Notes: generated by a model not told the origin, from the sequence alone. A DNA stretch of 64,000 nt from Orlajensenia flava (GCF_004801905.1 NZ_SSSN01000007.1:186001-250000), one strand, 5' to 3'. Counted from the first letter of the stretch, positions 45,328 through 55,094 are shown. Program-made: numbers and translations.

Positions 45328-45513
45328 GCATTCGAGCAGCCTTCCGGATGGCCGCTGCTGGACGAGACCTCTTTCCGCGTCGGCGAGGGCTCGACCACCC
45401 CGCTGATCGGCGGGAACGGCGCCGGCCAGACGACTCTGCTGCGCATCATCCGGGAGATGAGCCTGTGCACGGCGGAGCGGTTACGATCAACGGCCGGCCG
45501 CGCACTTACCGTC
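45328..45513 (+). pseudogene. ABC-F/ABC ATPase relic (Walker A fragment)
   Basis: 'PSGWPLLDETSFRVGEGSTTPLIGGNGAGQTTLLRII' is the start of an ABC-F ATPase, but the Walker A lysine is Gln. The next piece 'PVHGGAVTING' is only found in another frame from about 45460, so there is a frameshift, and no further match follows. Only about 60 codons survive. Confidence 0.65.
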
Positions 45514-45838
45514 GGCCTGAGGTACAACCCAATTCGACGTCAGAGACCCATGCCATACCGTCAAGGTGGGGTCCGGATCTCAGCTTGTTTGACGCCACCA
45601 CCCCGACCTCTTCCAGTTCAGCCTGACAGCTGCCGCGAGCTCCTTTTCCTCACGCGAGATATCGAGCGTCTCGAGGTCGAGCGAGTGATCGAGCGTTGTT
45701 GACGGTGCTCACTGACTCCGCGAGCACCGCAACCGGCACGACTCGCTCTGGGCTCACCGGCGCCAGCTCCTCGCTCCCTCGATAGCGAGGCTGCCCTCAG
45801 CAACCACTCACAGGTGTGTGGCGTGCGCCGCGATTGAA
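45514..45838. other. Intergenic stretch downstream of dnaB
   Basis: 325 bases between the ABC-F relic and the TGGACA repeats. Nothing recognised; probably decayed sequence at the junction of accessory and core DNA. Confidence 0.45.
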
Positions 45839-45888
45839 GAAATGTCCAAATGGACACCGCGTGGACATTTCATCCGAGAAATGGACAA
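45839..45888. repeat. TGGACA repeats with a 10-base perfect inverted repeat
   Basis: GAAATGTCCA (45839-45848) and TGGACATTTC (45862-45871) are perfect inverted arms. Two more TGGACA copies lie at 45851-45856 and 45882-45887. It sits 40 bases past the dnaB stop. It could be a regulator site or a terminator; the T-run is weak. Confidence 0.6.
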
Positions 45889-45927
45889 CTCGGAAAAATC
45901 CCTACACCAGTCACCCGTCAAAAGTTC

Positions 45928-47304
45928 CTACGCCGGCGCCAGATCCGCGAACCGCGAGAAGTGGCCGTGGAACGCGACCGTGACCGTGCGGGTGGGGCCG
46001 TTGCGGTGCTTGGCCACGATGAGGTCGGCCTCGCCGGCGCGCGGGTTCTCCTTCTCGTAGGCGCTCTCGCGGTGGAGGAGGATGACCATGTCGGCGTCCT
46101 GCTCGATCGAGCCGGACTCACGCAGGTCGCTGATGGCGGGGAGCTTGTCGGCGCGCTGCTCGGGTCCACGGTTGAGCTGGGAGAGCGCGATGACGGGCAC
46201 CTGCAGCTCCTTGGCGAGCAGCTTGAGGGCGCGCGAGAACTCGCTGACCTCCTGCTGGCGGCTCTCGACGCGCTTGCCGCTCGTCATCAGCTGCAGGTAG
46301 TCGATGACGACCATCTTGAGGCCCACGCGCTGCTTGAGTCGGCGGCACTTGGCGCGGATCTCGACGAGCGTCATGTTGGGGCTGTCGTCGATGTAGAGCG
46401 GCGCGTCGTTGATGCGACCGCGAGTGGCGGCGATGGTCGTCCAGTCGCGGGCATCGACGGTGCCCTTGCGCATGCTCTGCAGGGGGACGGATGCCTCTGC
46501 CGACAGCAGTCGCATCGCGATCTCACTGCGCCCCATCTCGAGCGAGAAGAAGATGGTGGGCAGGTCGTTGCCGATGGCGGCGGAACGGGCGAAGTCGAGG
46601 GCGAGCGTGGACTTTCCGAGGGCGGGGCGCGCGGCGACGATGATCATCTGGCCGGGGTGGAACCCGTTGGTGAGGTCGTCGAGGTCGGCGAAGCCGGTCG
46701 GGACCCCCGTCATCCGCCCGTCGGTGTGCTTGGCCGCCTCGATCTCGTCGATGGCGACCGTGACGGCCTCGGTGAGCGGGATGTAGTCCTCGCTTTCGGT
46801 GCTGCCCGTGACCGAGTAGATCTCGGCCTGGGCATTGTTGACCAGGTCGAGCGGTTCACCCTCGCCCGCGTAACCCATCTGAACGATGCGGGTGCCCGCC
46901 TCGACCAGCCGGCGGAGCAGGGCGCGCTCGGCGACGATCTCGGCGTAGTAGCCGGCGTTGGCGGCCGTCGGGACGAGGGCCGTGAGCGTATGGAGGTAGT
47001 CGGCGCCGCCGGCCCGTGAGAGCTCTCCGGACTTGGTCAGTTCATCGGTGACCGCGATGACGTCGGTCGGCTCACCGTGGGAGTACAACGCGAGGATGGC
47101 GTCGAAGATGAGCTCGTGCTTGGGGATGTAGAAGTCGGGACCCCGGAGTGTCTCGACCACGTCGGCGACCGCATCCTTGCTGAGAAGCATGCCGCCCAAT
47201 GCGCTCTGCTCGGCGAGAAGGTCGTGGGGGGGAGTGCGCTCGGCCGGCGGTCGCGCGCCGTCAGCATCCCACGGTTCGGCGAGGCCCAGATGAGCGATCG
47301 ACAC
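45928..47304 (-). CDS. dnaB: Replicative DNA helicase DnaB
   Basis: 458 residues from GTG 47304, with AGGAGGTGCTGA before it. N-terminal helicase-loader domain ('DLLAEQSALGGMLLSKDAVADVVETLRGPDFYIPKHELIFDAILALYS') and RecA-like C-terminal domain with Walker A 'ARPALGKST', 'FFSLEMGRSEIAMRLL' and 'VVIDYLQLM'. It unwinds DNA at the replication fork as a hexamer. No intein is present; the length is standard. Separated from rplI by a 465-base region with DnaA-box-like sequences. Confidence 0.98.
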   Translation of the reverse strand: MSIAHLGLAEPWDADGARPPAERTPPHDLLAEQSALGGMLLSKDAVADVVETLRGPDFYIPKHELIFDAILALYSHGEPTDVIAVTDELTKSGELSRAGGADYLHTLTALVPTAANAGYYAEIVAERALLRRLVEAGTRIVQMGYAGEGEPLDLVNNAQAEIYSVTGSTESEDYIPLTEAVTVAIDEIEAAKHTDGRMTGVPTGFADLDDLTNGFHPGQMIIVAARPALGKSTLALDFARSAAIGNDLPTIFFSLEMGRSEIAMRLLSAEASVPLQSMRKGTVDARDWTTIAATRGRINDAPLYIDDSPNMTLVEIRAKCRRLKQRVGLKMVVIDYLQLMTSGKRVESRQQEVSEFSRALKLLAKELQVPVIALSQLNRGPEQRADKLPAISDLRESGSIEQDADMVILLHRESAYEKENPRAGEADLIVAKHRNGPTRTVTVAFHGHFSRFADLAPA

Positions 47305-47478
47305 TCAGCACCTCCTGTTGGAAAACGGCCGCACGGGACCTCTGGCCGTGGGTCGCTCGAGCGACCCTCTTCCATGGATATCAGTAGCCGCCGACATCGT
47401 CTGGCGGCTGACCGGGTGGTCGTATTCTGTACCGACTCGCTCACCATACGGATGGCAGGGCGATGCCACAACACGCCC

Positions 47479-47676
47479 TGTGGATAACGTTGGGGAGAAT
47501 CTGCGCGAAACGCCGCGTGTCGTGTGCAAACCCTGTAGAAAGACCTGTGGACAGACAACTATTTTCGAACAGCAATAGGCCCCTGAACAGGACTAACTCA
47601 TGTCACACCCTGTGTGTAGAAAATAGTCTGAACCCGTGGATGAGACTCTCCACGAGCAACCGGCACCTGTGTACAA
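47479..47676. promoter_or_regulatory. Cluster of DnaA-box-like sequences upstream of dnaB
   Basis: TGTGGATAA (47479-47487) is a perfect DnaA box (TTATCCACA on the other strand). TGTGGACAG (47546-47554) and TGTGTACAA (47668-47676) are one mismatch from the actinobacterial form. Weaker copies are at 47613-47621 and 47635-47643. All have the same orientation. The stretch is locally AT-richer than its surroundings and otherwise has no gene (47305-47769). Confidence 0.55.
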
Positions 47677-47724
47677 ACATGAGGAAACGGCACGGCTGAT
47701 TTCCTTGCGGTAGCCCCTTAAACG

Positions 47725-47758
47725 GGTGTAGCGGCACCCCGTGGGATGCCGCTACACC
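47725..47758 (-). terminator. Terminator of the rpsF-ssb-rpsR-rplI operon
   Basis: GGTGTAGCGGCA (47725-47736) and TGCCGCTACACC (47747-47758) are a perfect 12-base stem, 11 bases past the rplI stop on the minus strand. Confidence 0.85.
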
Positions 47759-47769
47759 GTGCGTGAAAG

Positions 47770-48222
47770 CTACTTGGCCGAGACCACCTGAAGGGTGATC
47801 GTGGCCGACAGCTCGTCGTGCAGACGAACGGTGGCCTCGTGGTCGCCGGTCACCTTGATGGCGCTCGGGATCTCGATGGTGCGCTTGTCGACGTCGCCCA
47901 GCCCGGCAGCCGCGACGGCAGCCGCGATGTCGGCGGTCTTGACCGATCCGAACAGGCGTCCTTCGGAGCCCGTCTTGACGGTGAGCTTCACCTTGGTCGA
48001 CTCGAGCTTCGCCTTGAGCGACTGCGCCTCCTCGAGGGTGGCGAGTTCACGAGCGGAGCGAGCGGACTTGATCTGCTCGACCTGCTTGGCGCCGCCCCGC
48101 GTGAAGGCGACGGCGAAGCCCTGGGGAATGAGGTAGTTGCGGGCGTACCCGTTCTTGACCTCGACGACATCGCCGGCGGAACCGAGGCCGGAGACCTCGT
48201 GCGTGAGAATCAGCTTGGACAT
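47770..48222 (-). CDS. rplI: 50S ribosomal protein L9
   Basis: 150 residues from ATG 48222 with GGAGG upstream. Classic L9 start '[51 protein letters not shown]', a linking helix and a C-terminal domain ending in '[19 protein letters not shown]'. Last gene of the rpsF-ssb-rpsR-rplI operon; a strong terminator follows. Binds 23S rRNA near the L1 stalk base. Confidence 0.98.
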   Translation of the reverse strand: MSKLILTHEVSGLGSAGDVVEVKNGYARNYLIPQGFAVAFTRGGAKQVEQIKSARSARELATLEEAQSLKAKLESTKVKLTVKTGSEGRLFGSVKTADIAAAVAAAGLGDVDKRTIEIPSAIKVTGDHEATVRLHDELSATITLQVVSAK

Positions 48223-48233
48223 CCTGTGCCTCC

Positions 48234-48494
48234 TTAGCGGCCGCTGCCGGCGTAGGGCAGGAGCGCCATTTCGCGGGCGTTCTTGACGGCACGGGCGATG
48301 AGGCGCTGCTCCTGGACGGAGACGCCGGTGATACGGCGGGCGCGGATCTTTCCACGCTCGGAGATGAACTTGCGAAGCGTAGCGACATCCTTGTAGTCGA
48401 TGACGCCGACGCGGATGCTCTTTGCGGGGGCGGCGTTCTTGCCCTTGCCTCCGCGGAGCGGCTTGCGGCGATCGCCGCTGCTCTTTCCAGCCAT
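48234..48494 (-). CDS. rpsR: 30S ribosomal protein S18
   Basis: 86 residues from ATG 48494 with AAAAGGAAAAACA before it. Conserved core '[56 protein letters not shown]'. It lacks the N-terminal cysteines of zinc-binding (C+) S18, so it is the zinc-independent form. Eleven bases separate it from rplI. Confidence 0.98.
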   Translation of the reverse strand: MAGKSSGDRRKPLRGGKGKNAAPAKSIRVGVIDYKDVATLRKFISERGKIRARRITGVSVQEQRLIARAVKNAREMALLPYAGSGR

Positions 48495-48564
48495 TGTTTT
48501 TCCTTTTGAAGAAGTTGAGTGTTCGAACGGATGCCTGCGCATCCGTCAGGAAGGCCGCTTGGGC

Positions 48565-49071
48565 CTAGAAGGGGGTCTCGTCGCTGTAGCTGCCCGGGGT
48601 GTTCCAGACGTCCGAACCGCCGGAGGCGGCGGGGGCGCTGGGTGCCCACGGCTCGTCGTTTCCGCCGCCCACCTGGCCGGAACCACCGCGCTGTCCTCCA
48701 CCGGAGGACTGCGCACGGGTCACCGATGCGGTGGCGTAACGGAGCGAGGGGCCGATCTCGTCGACCTCGAGTTCGATGGCTGTGCGCTTCTCGCCCTCTT
48801 TGGTCTCGTATGAGCGCTGCTTGAGCCGCCCGGTAGCGATGACGCGTGAACCCTTGGTCAGCGATCCCGCGACGTGCTCGGCGAATTCACGCCAGCAGCT
48901 CGCACGCAGGAACAGCGCTTCGCCGTCCTTCCAGTCGTTCGCGGCACGATCGAACGTGCGCGGCGTGGAAGCGATGGTGAAGTTGGCAACCGCCAGGCCC
49001 CCCTGCGTGTAACGCAGCTCGGGGTCCGCGGTGAGGTTGCCCACCACAGTGATGATCGTCTCGCCGGCCAT
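48565..49071 (-). CDS. ssb: Single-stranded DNA-binding protein
   Basis: 168 residues from ATG 49071. OB fold '[109 protein letters not shown]' (residues 4-112). A Gly/Ser-rich linker leads to the acidic tip 'SYSDETPF', close to the DDEIPF-type partner-binding tail. Three bases separate it from rpsF. Confidence 0.97.
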   Translation of the reverse strand: MAGETIITVVGNLTADPELRYTQGGLAVANFTIASTPRTFDRAANDWKDGEALFLRASCWREFAEHVAGSLTKGSRVIATGRLKQRSYETKEGEKRTAIELEVDEIGPSLRYATASVTRAQSSGGGQRGGSGQVGGGNDEPWAPSAPAASGGSDVWNTPGSYSDETPF

Positions 49072-49074
49072 GGA

Positions 49075-49482
49075 CTAGGCCTTGGCCTCGGCGGCAGCCT
49101 TCGGAGCTGCAGCGGCGGGCGCCTTCGAAGCGTTGGCTGCCTTGCGGGCGGCCTTCTCGTCGGCCAGCTTGGCGGCGACGGCGACCTGTGCGATCGCCTC
49201 TTCTGCCCGGAGCACCTTGGTGCGCATGACGGCCTCGCTGAGCTTCAGCTGGCGGTCGAGCTCCGACGTGGTGGCCGCCTCGGCGGTGAAGTCGACGACG
49301 GCGTAGATGCCCTCTGACTTCTTGTTGATCTCATAGGCCAGGCGACGCTTGCCCCAGATGTCGACCTTCTCGATGGTTCCACCATCGTTACGGACGACAT
49401 TGAGGAACTTGTCGAGGCTCGGAGCGACGGTGCGCTCGTCGATCTCGGGATCGAGGATGACCATCAATTCGTACTGATGCAT
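49075..49482 (-). CDS. rpsF: 30S ribosomal protein S6
   Basis: 135 residues from ATG 49482 with GGAGGTGGGTTAGTC before it. '[92 protein letters not shown]' is a full S6 fold. A lysine/alanine-rich C-terminal tail of about 35 residues is added, common in actinobacteria. First gene of the operon; its promoter lies in 49483-49664. Confidence 0.97.
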   Translation of the reverse strand: MHQYELMVILDPEIDERTVAPSLDKFLNVVRNDGGTIEKVDIWGKRRLAYEINKKSEGIYAVVDFTAEAATTSELDRQLKLSEAVMRTKVLRAEEAIAQVAVAAKLADEKAARKAANASKAPAAAAPKAAAEAKA

Positions 49483-49664
49483 GACTAACCCACCTCCTTC
49501 GGACTGAACGGCTGCAGTATCTCTGCAGCAGGAGGGTTGTGCATGTGCCATCCGAGGAGGCCGCGACAGCGGCACTCAGACAACCTGCCCAGTGTACCCG
49601 ACCCCTGCTCCCTGCGCACATCCGCGCCACTTCACGCGGGGCTATCGAGCCCAGGTCATCGACC

Positions 49665-51092
49665 TCAGGACCGCGCGGCCCACCAGGCGCGCAGTCGATC
49701 GGCGGCGACATCCGGGCCCAGCGGCCCCTCGTCGAGACGCAGCTCGAGCAGGAAACGGTAAGCCTGCCCCACCTCGCGGCCGGGACGGATGCCGAGCAGC
49801 GCCATGATCTGCTCTCCGTCGAGGTCGGGGCGCACCGCGTTCAGCTCCTCCTGCTCCGCGAGCTCGGCGATGCGACGCTCGATGTCGTCGTAGGCGAAGG
49901 CCAGCCGGTCGGCCTTGCGCTTGTTGCGAGTGGTGACATCCGCCCGGGTCAGGATGTGCAGGCGTTCGAGCTGGTCGCCCGCGTCCCGCACGTAGCGGCG
50001 CACCGCGCTGTCGGTCCACACGCCGTCGCTGTACCCGAAGAAGCGGAGGTGGAGCTCGATGAGCTTGGACACCGCGTCGATGGTGTCGTTGTCGAACCGC
50101 AGCTCCCGCAGCCGTCGGCGCGCGAGCTTGGCCCCCACGACGTCGTGGTGGTGGAAGGTCACGGCGCCCGCCGCCTCGAGCCTGCGGGTGGCCGGCTTGC
50201 CGATGTCGTGCAGCAGGGCGGCGAGGCGCAGCACGAGGTCGGGGGAGCGCAGCACACCGCGGGCCTTCTCGTAGGCGATCGCCTGCTCGAGGACGGTGAG
50301 GCTGTGCTGGTAGACGTCCTTGTGATGGTGGTGCTCGTCCATTTCCAGGCGCAGCGCGGGCAGTTCGGGCAGCACCTCCGCCGCCAGACCGGTGTCGACG
50401 AGCAGCTCGAGCCCTCGGCGCGGGTCGTCGGTCCGCAGCAGCTTGGAGAGCTCCTCGTTCACCCGCTCGGCCGAGATGCGACGGATGCTGGGGGCCAGCT
50501 CCTCGAGGGCGGCCTCGGTCGCGTCGTCGACGAGGAAGTCGAGCTGCGCCGTGAAACGGCAGGCCCGCAGCATCCGCAGGGGGTCGTCGCCGAAGGAGGA
50601 GGAGGGGGCGGATGGCGTGCGCAGCCGTCCCTCGAGCATGTCCTCGATGCCGCCGGATGGATCGACCAGCTGCAGCTGAGGCAGACGCAGGGCCAGCGCG
50701 TTGACGGTGAAGTCGCGCCGCAGCAGGTCCGCCTCGAGCGACGTACCGAAGACGACGTCGGGCTTGCGACTCGTGCCGTCGTAGCTGTCCGCGCGGTAGG
50801 TGGTGACCTCGACGGTCTCCCCGGCGATCTTCGCCCCGATCGTGCCGAACTGCCTCCCGATGTCCCAGTGCGCCTCGCTGATCGGGCGAACGATGTCGAG
50901 GATCTGCTCGGGGGTGGCATCCGTTGCGAAGTCGAGGTCGTTGGCGACTCGGCCGAGGAAGGCGTCGCGCACAGGTCCGCCGACGAGGGCGAGCTCGTGG
51001 CCGGCGGCGGCGAATGCCGCGGACAGCCGCGTGACCGGCGCACTTTCGGCTACCTCGCCCAGGCGCACGAGTGCTTCGGCGACGCTGTGCAT
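49665..51092 (-). CDS. CCA tRNA nucleotidyltransferase (CCA-adding enzyme)
   Basis: 475 residues from ATG 51092. Head domain motif 'LVGGPVRDAFLGRVANDLDFATDATPEQI' with the catalytic DLD, then 'EVTTYR' and 'RRDFTVNALAL'. Neck 'DDPLRMLRACRFTAQLDF'. A C-terminal HD domain with 'RLAALLHDIGKPATRR' and 'HHHDVVGAKLA' gives the long HD-containing form found in actinobacteria. It adds or repairs the 3' CCA end of tRNA. Divergent from the DUF6049-like gene, 53 bases apart. Confidence 0.96.
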   Translation of the reverse strand: MHSVAEALVRLGEVAESAPVTRLSAAFAAAGHELALVGGPVRDAFLGRVANDLDFATDATPEQILDIVRPISEAHWDIGRQFGTIGAKIAGETVEVTTYRADSYDGTSRKPDVVFGTSLEADLLRRDFTVNALALRLPQLQLVDPSGGIEDMLEGRLRTPSAPSSSFGDDPLRMLRACRFTAQLDFLVDDATEAALEELAPSIRRISAERVNEELSKLLRTDDPRRGLELLVDTGLAAEVLPELPALRLEMDEHHHHKDVYQHSLTVLEQAIAYEKARGVLRSPDLVLRLAALLHDIGKPATRRLEAAGAVTFHHHDVVGAKLARRRLRELRFDNDTIDAVSKLIELHLRFFGYSDGVWTDSAVRRYVRDAGDQLERLHILTRADVTTRNKRKADRLAFAYDDIERRIAELAEQEELNAVRPDLDGEQIMALLGIRPGREVGQAYRFLLELRLDEGPLGPDVAADRLRAWWAARS

Positions 51093-51145
51093 GCTTCACA
51101 GCCTAAACGGCACGGCCGCGCCCGGCGCGCTCAGGAGGCGCTCCG

Positions 51146-53473
51146 GTGCCACGCCGTAGAATCGCCCACATGACGGCCGCGATGACCCCTGCGCTCCGGC
51201 CGGCGCACCGGCATCCGGCACGCGCGCGCATCGTGACGGCGCTGATCATCGCCCTTCTCGCCCTCGCGCTGCCGCTGGTATCGTCACCGGATGCCGCGAG
51301 CGCTGCCGAGTCCGGAGTGAGCGTGGCGGTGTCCGCGGCTCAGCCGCAACTGGGGCCCGGACAGGACCTGCACGTCGACGTGACCGTCACCAACGCGGGA
51401 TCGGACGCGATCGCCGCGGGTTCCCTCACCCTCGTGCTCGACCGCACGCGCATCGCGACCCGCTCCGCACTCGACGCGTGGTTCGGGTCGGACGACGTCG
51501 CGCTGCCGGACGGCCCGTCCGCCGCCGCTCCGACCCCCCGACTCCTCCCCGCCGGGACGACCGTCATCCCTCTCACCATCCCCGCAGCGTCGATCGGGCT
51601 CGACGGCGCGGACTGGGGTGTCCGAGGGCTGGTCGCGAGCTTCACGGCCGATCCCGATACGACCGCGCAGGGTCGGGGCGTGCTCACCTGGTACGCCGGG
51701 CAGCCAGTCGCTCCCGTGCCGATGGCCGTCGTCCGCCCCATCACGGCGCCGCCCGCCGCGACCGGCCTGCTCTCCGCCGACGACCTCACCAAGCTCACCC
51801 GTCCCGGCGGCATCCTCACCCGGCAACTCGACGGCGTCACCGGACGCGAGGTTGCGGTGGGCATCGACCCGATGATCATCGCCTCCATCCGCGTGCTCGG
51901 AACGGCCGCGCCGACATCCGCCACCGACTGGCTGGCGCGCCTCGCCTCTCTGCCCAACGAGACCTTCGCACTCGGGTACGCCGATGCCGACCCCTCGACG
52001 CAGGCCCAGGCCGGGTACCCGGCCCTCCTGGCACCCACCTCCCTGGCCTACGCGATCGACGCGAAGAACTTCCCGGCGGGCGCGACCCCGACCACGAATG
52101 CCACTCCCAGCGTCGCCCCGACGCCCACCCCGGCCCCCACGACGACTCCGGTTCCTGATCTGGCGTCGTTGCTGGCGTGGAACTACACCGCGACCGGCAT
52201 CGCGTGGCCTCTGACGGGTGGGGTGAAGGCCTCCGACCCGGCGTTCTTCGCGGCAAGTGGCCTGACCACATCGATCGTCTCGAGTGACGACCTCGCGAGT
52301 GCTCCGGCCACGACCCCTCGCGCCTCAGCCACGGCTGGCGGCAACCGAATCGCCATCGCCGACGCCCGACTCTCGGCAGCCGCCAGCAGGGCGGCGACCG
52401 CCCTCACCGACGACGGATGGCGCGCCTCGGTGGATGAGGCAGCAGCCGTACTCGCCGTCGCGGCGACCGATTCGGCCGGCGCGCCCGTGCTCGCGGCGCT
52501 CGACCGTGGCTGGCCCCCCACCTCCACGCGTCTGCCCGACACGCTCGATGCGCTGTCGGGGCTGCCGTGGGCCGCCCCGGCGGGGTTCTCGACGGCTCTC
52601 GCCGCAACACCAGACGCCGTCACGCTGAGCGACGGGAACGAGAGCGCCCTACGCACCTCTGCCGCCATCCGACTCGCGACAGGGGAGGCTCAGCTCGGGG
52701 CCTTCTCCAGCGCACTCGCCGACCCGGCACCCCTGACGGGTGACGAGCGGTCACGGGTGCTTGCGCTCCTCGGCGTGGGATGGGCGAGTGAGCCGGCCTA
52801 TTGGGCGACCGCGGTCGACGACCACGAGACCAGAACGCAGTCGATCCTGGGCTCGGTCTCCGTCGTGCCATCCAGTGACGTCCTCGTCGTCGGCAGCCCG
52901 ACCCACATCCCCGTCACCATCAAGAACGCGTACTCGTCCCCCGTGGATGTCACCATCCGTGCCGTGCCGTCGAACGGGCGACTCGTCGTCGACCAGACCA
53001 TCGAGGCCACCATCCAGGCTGGGTCGACCAACACGGTCAACATCCCGGTCACGGCCCAGATCGGTAGCGGTCCGGTGGAACTGACAGTGACCGCGTTCAG
53101 TCCGACCGGCGTGCAGTTGAGCCCGTCATCGACCATCGGTGTCAATGTGCAGGCCGACTGGGAGGGCCTCGGTGCCCTCATCATCGGCGTGCTGGCGGTG
53201 GGCTTCTTCGGCATCGGCATCTGGCGGAGCATCCGTCGCCGGCGGCGCGAGCGTGCGACTGTCGGGGATAGCGCGGCGGATGGCGCGACAGCGACATCGG
53301 GTGCGGGGGATGCGACCCCGGATGGCTCGACCGCGGGTGTGGGGAACGCGACTCCGGATCGGGCGGATGAGCAGGCCGATGGCACGAACGATTCCGCGGG
53401 TGCACCTGCCATCCCGGAGCGCACCAAGGCGCCCGAGCACGTCGCCGAAGATGATGGCGACGCCCGTGGCTGA
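51146..53473 (+). CDS. DUF6049-like secreted/membrane-anchored protein
   Basis: 775 residues from GTG 51146, chosen for AGGAGG seven bases before it; ATG 51170 is an alternative. A signal sequence ends near ASAAES. A large extracytoplasmic part has a NEW3-like beta domain ('GVSVAVSAAQPQLGPGQDLHVDVTVTNAGSDAIAAGSLTLVLDR') and a late one ('VLVVGSPTHIPVTIKNAYSSPVDVTIRAVPSNGRLVV'). One membrane segment ('WEGLGALIIGVLAVGFFGIGIWRSI') is followed by an acidic cytoplasmic tail of about 85 residues. In actinobacteria this gene precedes murJ and is thought to act in wall assembly; function unproven. Its 3' end overlaps the murJ start. Confidence 0.85.
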   Translation: MPRRRIAHMTAAMTPALRPAHRHPARARIVTALIIALLALALPLVSSPDAASAAESGVSVAVSAAQPQLGPGQDLHVDVTVTNAGSDAIAAGSLTLVLDRTRIATRSALDAWFGSDDVALPDGPSAAAPTPRLLPAGTTVIPLTIPAASIGLDGADWGVRGLVASFTADPDTTAQGRGVLTWYAGQPVAPVPMAVVRPITAPPAATGLLSADDLTKLTRPGGILTRQLDGVTGREVAVGIDPMIIASIRVLGTAAPTSATDWLARLASLPNETFALGYADADPSTQAQAGYPALLAPTSLAYAIDAKNFPAGATPTTNATPSVAPTPTPAPTTTPVPDLASLLAWNYTATGIAWPLTGGVKASDPAFFAASGLTTSIVSSDDLASAPATTPRASATAGGNRIAIADARLSAAASRAATALTDDGWRASVDEAAAVLAVAATDSAGAPVLAALDRGWPPTSTRLPDTLDALSGLPWAAPAGFSTALAATPDAVTLSDGNESALRTSAAIRLATGEAQLGAFSSALADPAPLTGDERSRVLALLGVGWASEPAYWATAVDDHETRTQSILGSVSVVPSSDVLVVGSPTHIPVTIKNAYSSPVDVTIRAVPSNGRLVVDQTIEATIQAGSTNTVNIPVTAQIGSGPVELTVTAFSPTGVQLSPSSTIGVNVQADWEGLGALIIGVLAVGFFGIGIWRSIRRRRRERATVGDSAADGATATSGAGDATPDGSTAGVGNATPDRADEQADGTNDSAGAPAIPERTKAPEHVAEDDGDARG

Positions 53474-55094
53474 CGGCGGCATCGGTCGCGCAAGTGCCTT
53501 CCTGGCGTCGGGAACGGTCGTCTCGCGCATCCTCGGCTTCGTCAAGGCCATCGTGCTCGCGAGCACGATCGGGGCCCTGGGCGTCAGCGCCGACATGTTC
53601 GCGGTCGCCAACCAACTGCCCAACACGATCTACGTCATCGTCGCCGGCGGCGTGCTGAGCGCCGTGCTCGTGCCGCAGATCGTGCGTGCGAGCCTGCACG
53701 CCGACGGGGGAAGCGGCTACATCAACAAGCTCGTGACGCTGGCTCTCGTCATCCTGGCGGCGGCGACCGTCGTCGCGGTGCTGCTCACGGCCCCGATCAC
53801 CCATCTGTACAGCATCGGGATCAGCGACGACAAGCGTGCGCTGGCGACGGCCTTCGCGTACTGGTGCCTGCCCCAGATCTTCTTCTACGGTCTCTACACG
53901 GTGTTAGGCGAGATCCTCAACGCCCGTCGTGCGTTCGGCCCGTTCACCTGGGCGCCCGTACTCAACAATGTCGTGGCGATCCTGGGCCTCGTCGCCTTCG
54001 TCATCCTGTTCGGCTCCGACCCGACCGGACACCGGGCGATCTCCTCGTGGACTCCTGGAATGATCGCCCTGCTCGCGGGCAGTGCGACGCTGGGGGTCGT
54101 CGCGCAATCGACGGTGCTCTTCCTGTTCTGGCGGCGAGTCGGACTTCGCTATCGGCCGGACTTCCGCTGGCGAGGCGTCGGTCTCGGCAGCGCGGGACGG
54201 ATGGCGGGCTGGACGTTCGGCATGCTCCTGCTCACGACTTTCGCCGGCATCGTCGAGACCAACGTCGTGATTCTGGCGACGTCGCCCGAGGCTCGCGACG
54301 CATCCGTCGGCGCTTTGAACAACGCGTGGCTCATCTTCATGCTGCCGCACTCGGTCATCGCCGTGTCGATAGCGACGGCCTACTTCACCCGGATGGCCGA
54401 GCACGCCGCCCACGACAGGCTCGCGGACCTGAGGACGGACATCTCCGCATCCATCCGCGGCATCAGCCTCATCATCGTTCTGGCTGCCGGCGTGCTCATC
54501 GTGTGCGCCTATCCCTTCGCCGCGGTGTTCGTCAACAACGACTTCACGCAGACGGCCGCCCTCGGCACGGTCATCATCTGCTATCTCTTCGGGTTGGTGC
54601 CGTTCTGCATCCTGTTCGTCGTTCAGCGCTCGTTCTACGCCCTCGGTGACACCAGGACCCCGTTCTTCTTCACGCTGTTCCAGACGGTGCTGGTCTCGGT
54701 GCTGGTGCTCATCTGCATGAGTCTCCCGAGCGCGCTCATCACGCCCGGCGTGGCGCTGTCGGTCTCCATCGCCGGGACGGCACAGCTCCTCCTCGCCGCC
54801 TTCCTTCTGCGCCGGCGTCTCGACGGCATCGACTCGGTACGGATCGCCGCATCGCTGGCTCGCTACGCCGCGGCATCCATCATCCCGATCGGCCTCGGCA
54901 TCCTGCTTCTCGTGCTCCTCGGTGGCACGCGCGAGGGCGGCTTCGCTGTATCCGGGCGTCCGCAGGCGATCGTCTCGATGATCGTCATCGGCGCGGTCAT
55001 GGCCGTGACCTACTTCGGCGCGCTCTGGGTGCTGAAGGCCCCCGAGCTCCGCACGTTCGCAGAGCCGGTGGTGGCGCGTCTCCGTCGCCGCTGA
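53451..55094 (+). CDS. murJ: Lipid II flippase MurJ (MviN)
   Basis: 547 residues from ATG 53451 (ATG 53454 also possible), overlapping the end of the DUF6049-like gene in another frame. About 14 membrane segments; 'SGTVVSRILGFVKAIVLASTIGALGVSADMFAVANQLPNTIYVIVAGGVLSAVLVPQIVRA' is the MurJ N-terminus, with charged residues lining the central cavity. It flips the peptidoglycan precursor lipid II across the membrane. Unlike mycobacterial MviN it has no C-terminal pseudokinase. The protein ends soon after TM14. Confidence 0.96.
   Translation: MMATPVADGGIGRASAFLASGTVVSRILGFVKAIVLASTIGALGVSADMFAVANQLPNTIYVIVAGGVLSAVLVPQIVRASLHADGGSGYINKLVTLALVILAAATVVAVLLTAPITHLYSIGISDDKRALATAFAYWCLPQIFFYGLYTVLGEILNARRAFGPFTWAPVLNNVVAILGLVAFVILFGSDPTGHRAISSWTPGMIALLAGSATLGVVAQSTVLFLFWRRVGLRYRPDFRWRGVGLGSAGRMAGWTFGMLLLTTFAGIVETNVVILATSPEARDASVGALNNAWLIFMLPHSVIAVSIATAYFTRMAEHAAHDRLADLRTDISASIRGISLIIVLAAGVLIVCAYPFAAVFVNNDFTQTAALGTVIICYLFGLVPFCILFVVQRSFYALGDTRTPFFFTLFQTVLVSVLVLICMSLPSALITPGVALSVSIAGTAQLLLAAFLLRRRLDGIDSVRIAASLARYAAASIIPIGLGILLLVLLGGTREGGFAVSGRPQAIVSMIVIGAVMAVTYFGALWVLKAPELRTFAEPVVARLRRR

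Noticed and set aside
45514-45930. tRNA or attachment site at the accessory/core boundary
   Set aside because: No cloverleaf or integrase is visible; only a TGGACA repeat was found.
47305-47769. The region as oriC itself
   Set aside because: dnaA/rpmH/rnpA should lie past the right edge by synteny with yidC, and the boxes here are few and partly degenerate; kept as a DnaA-box cluster instead.
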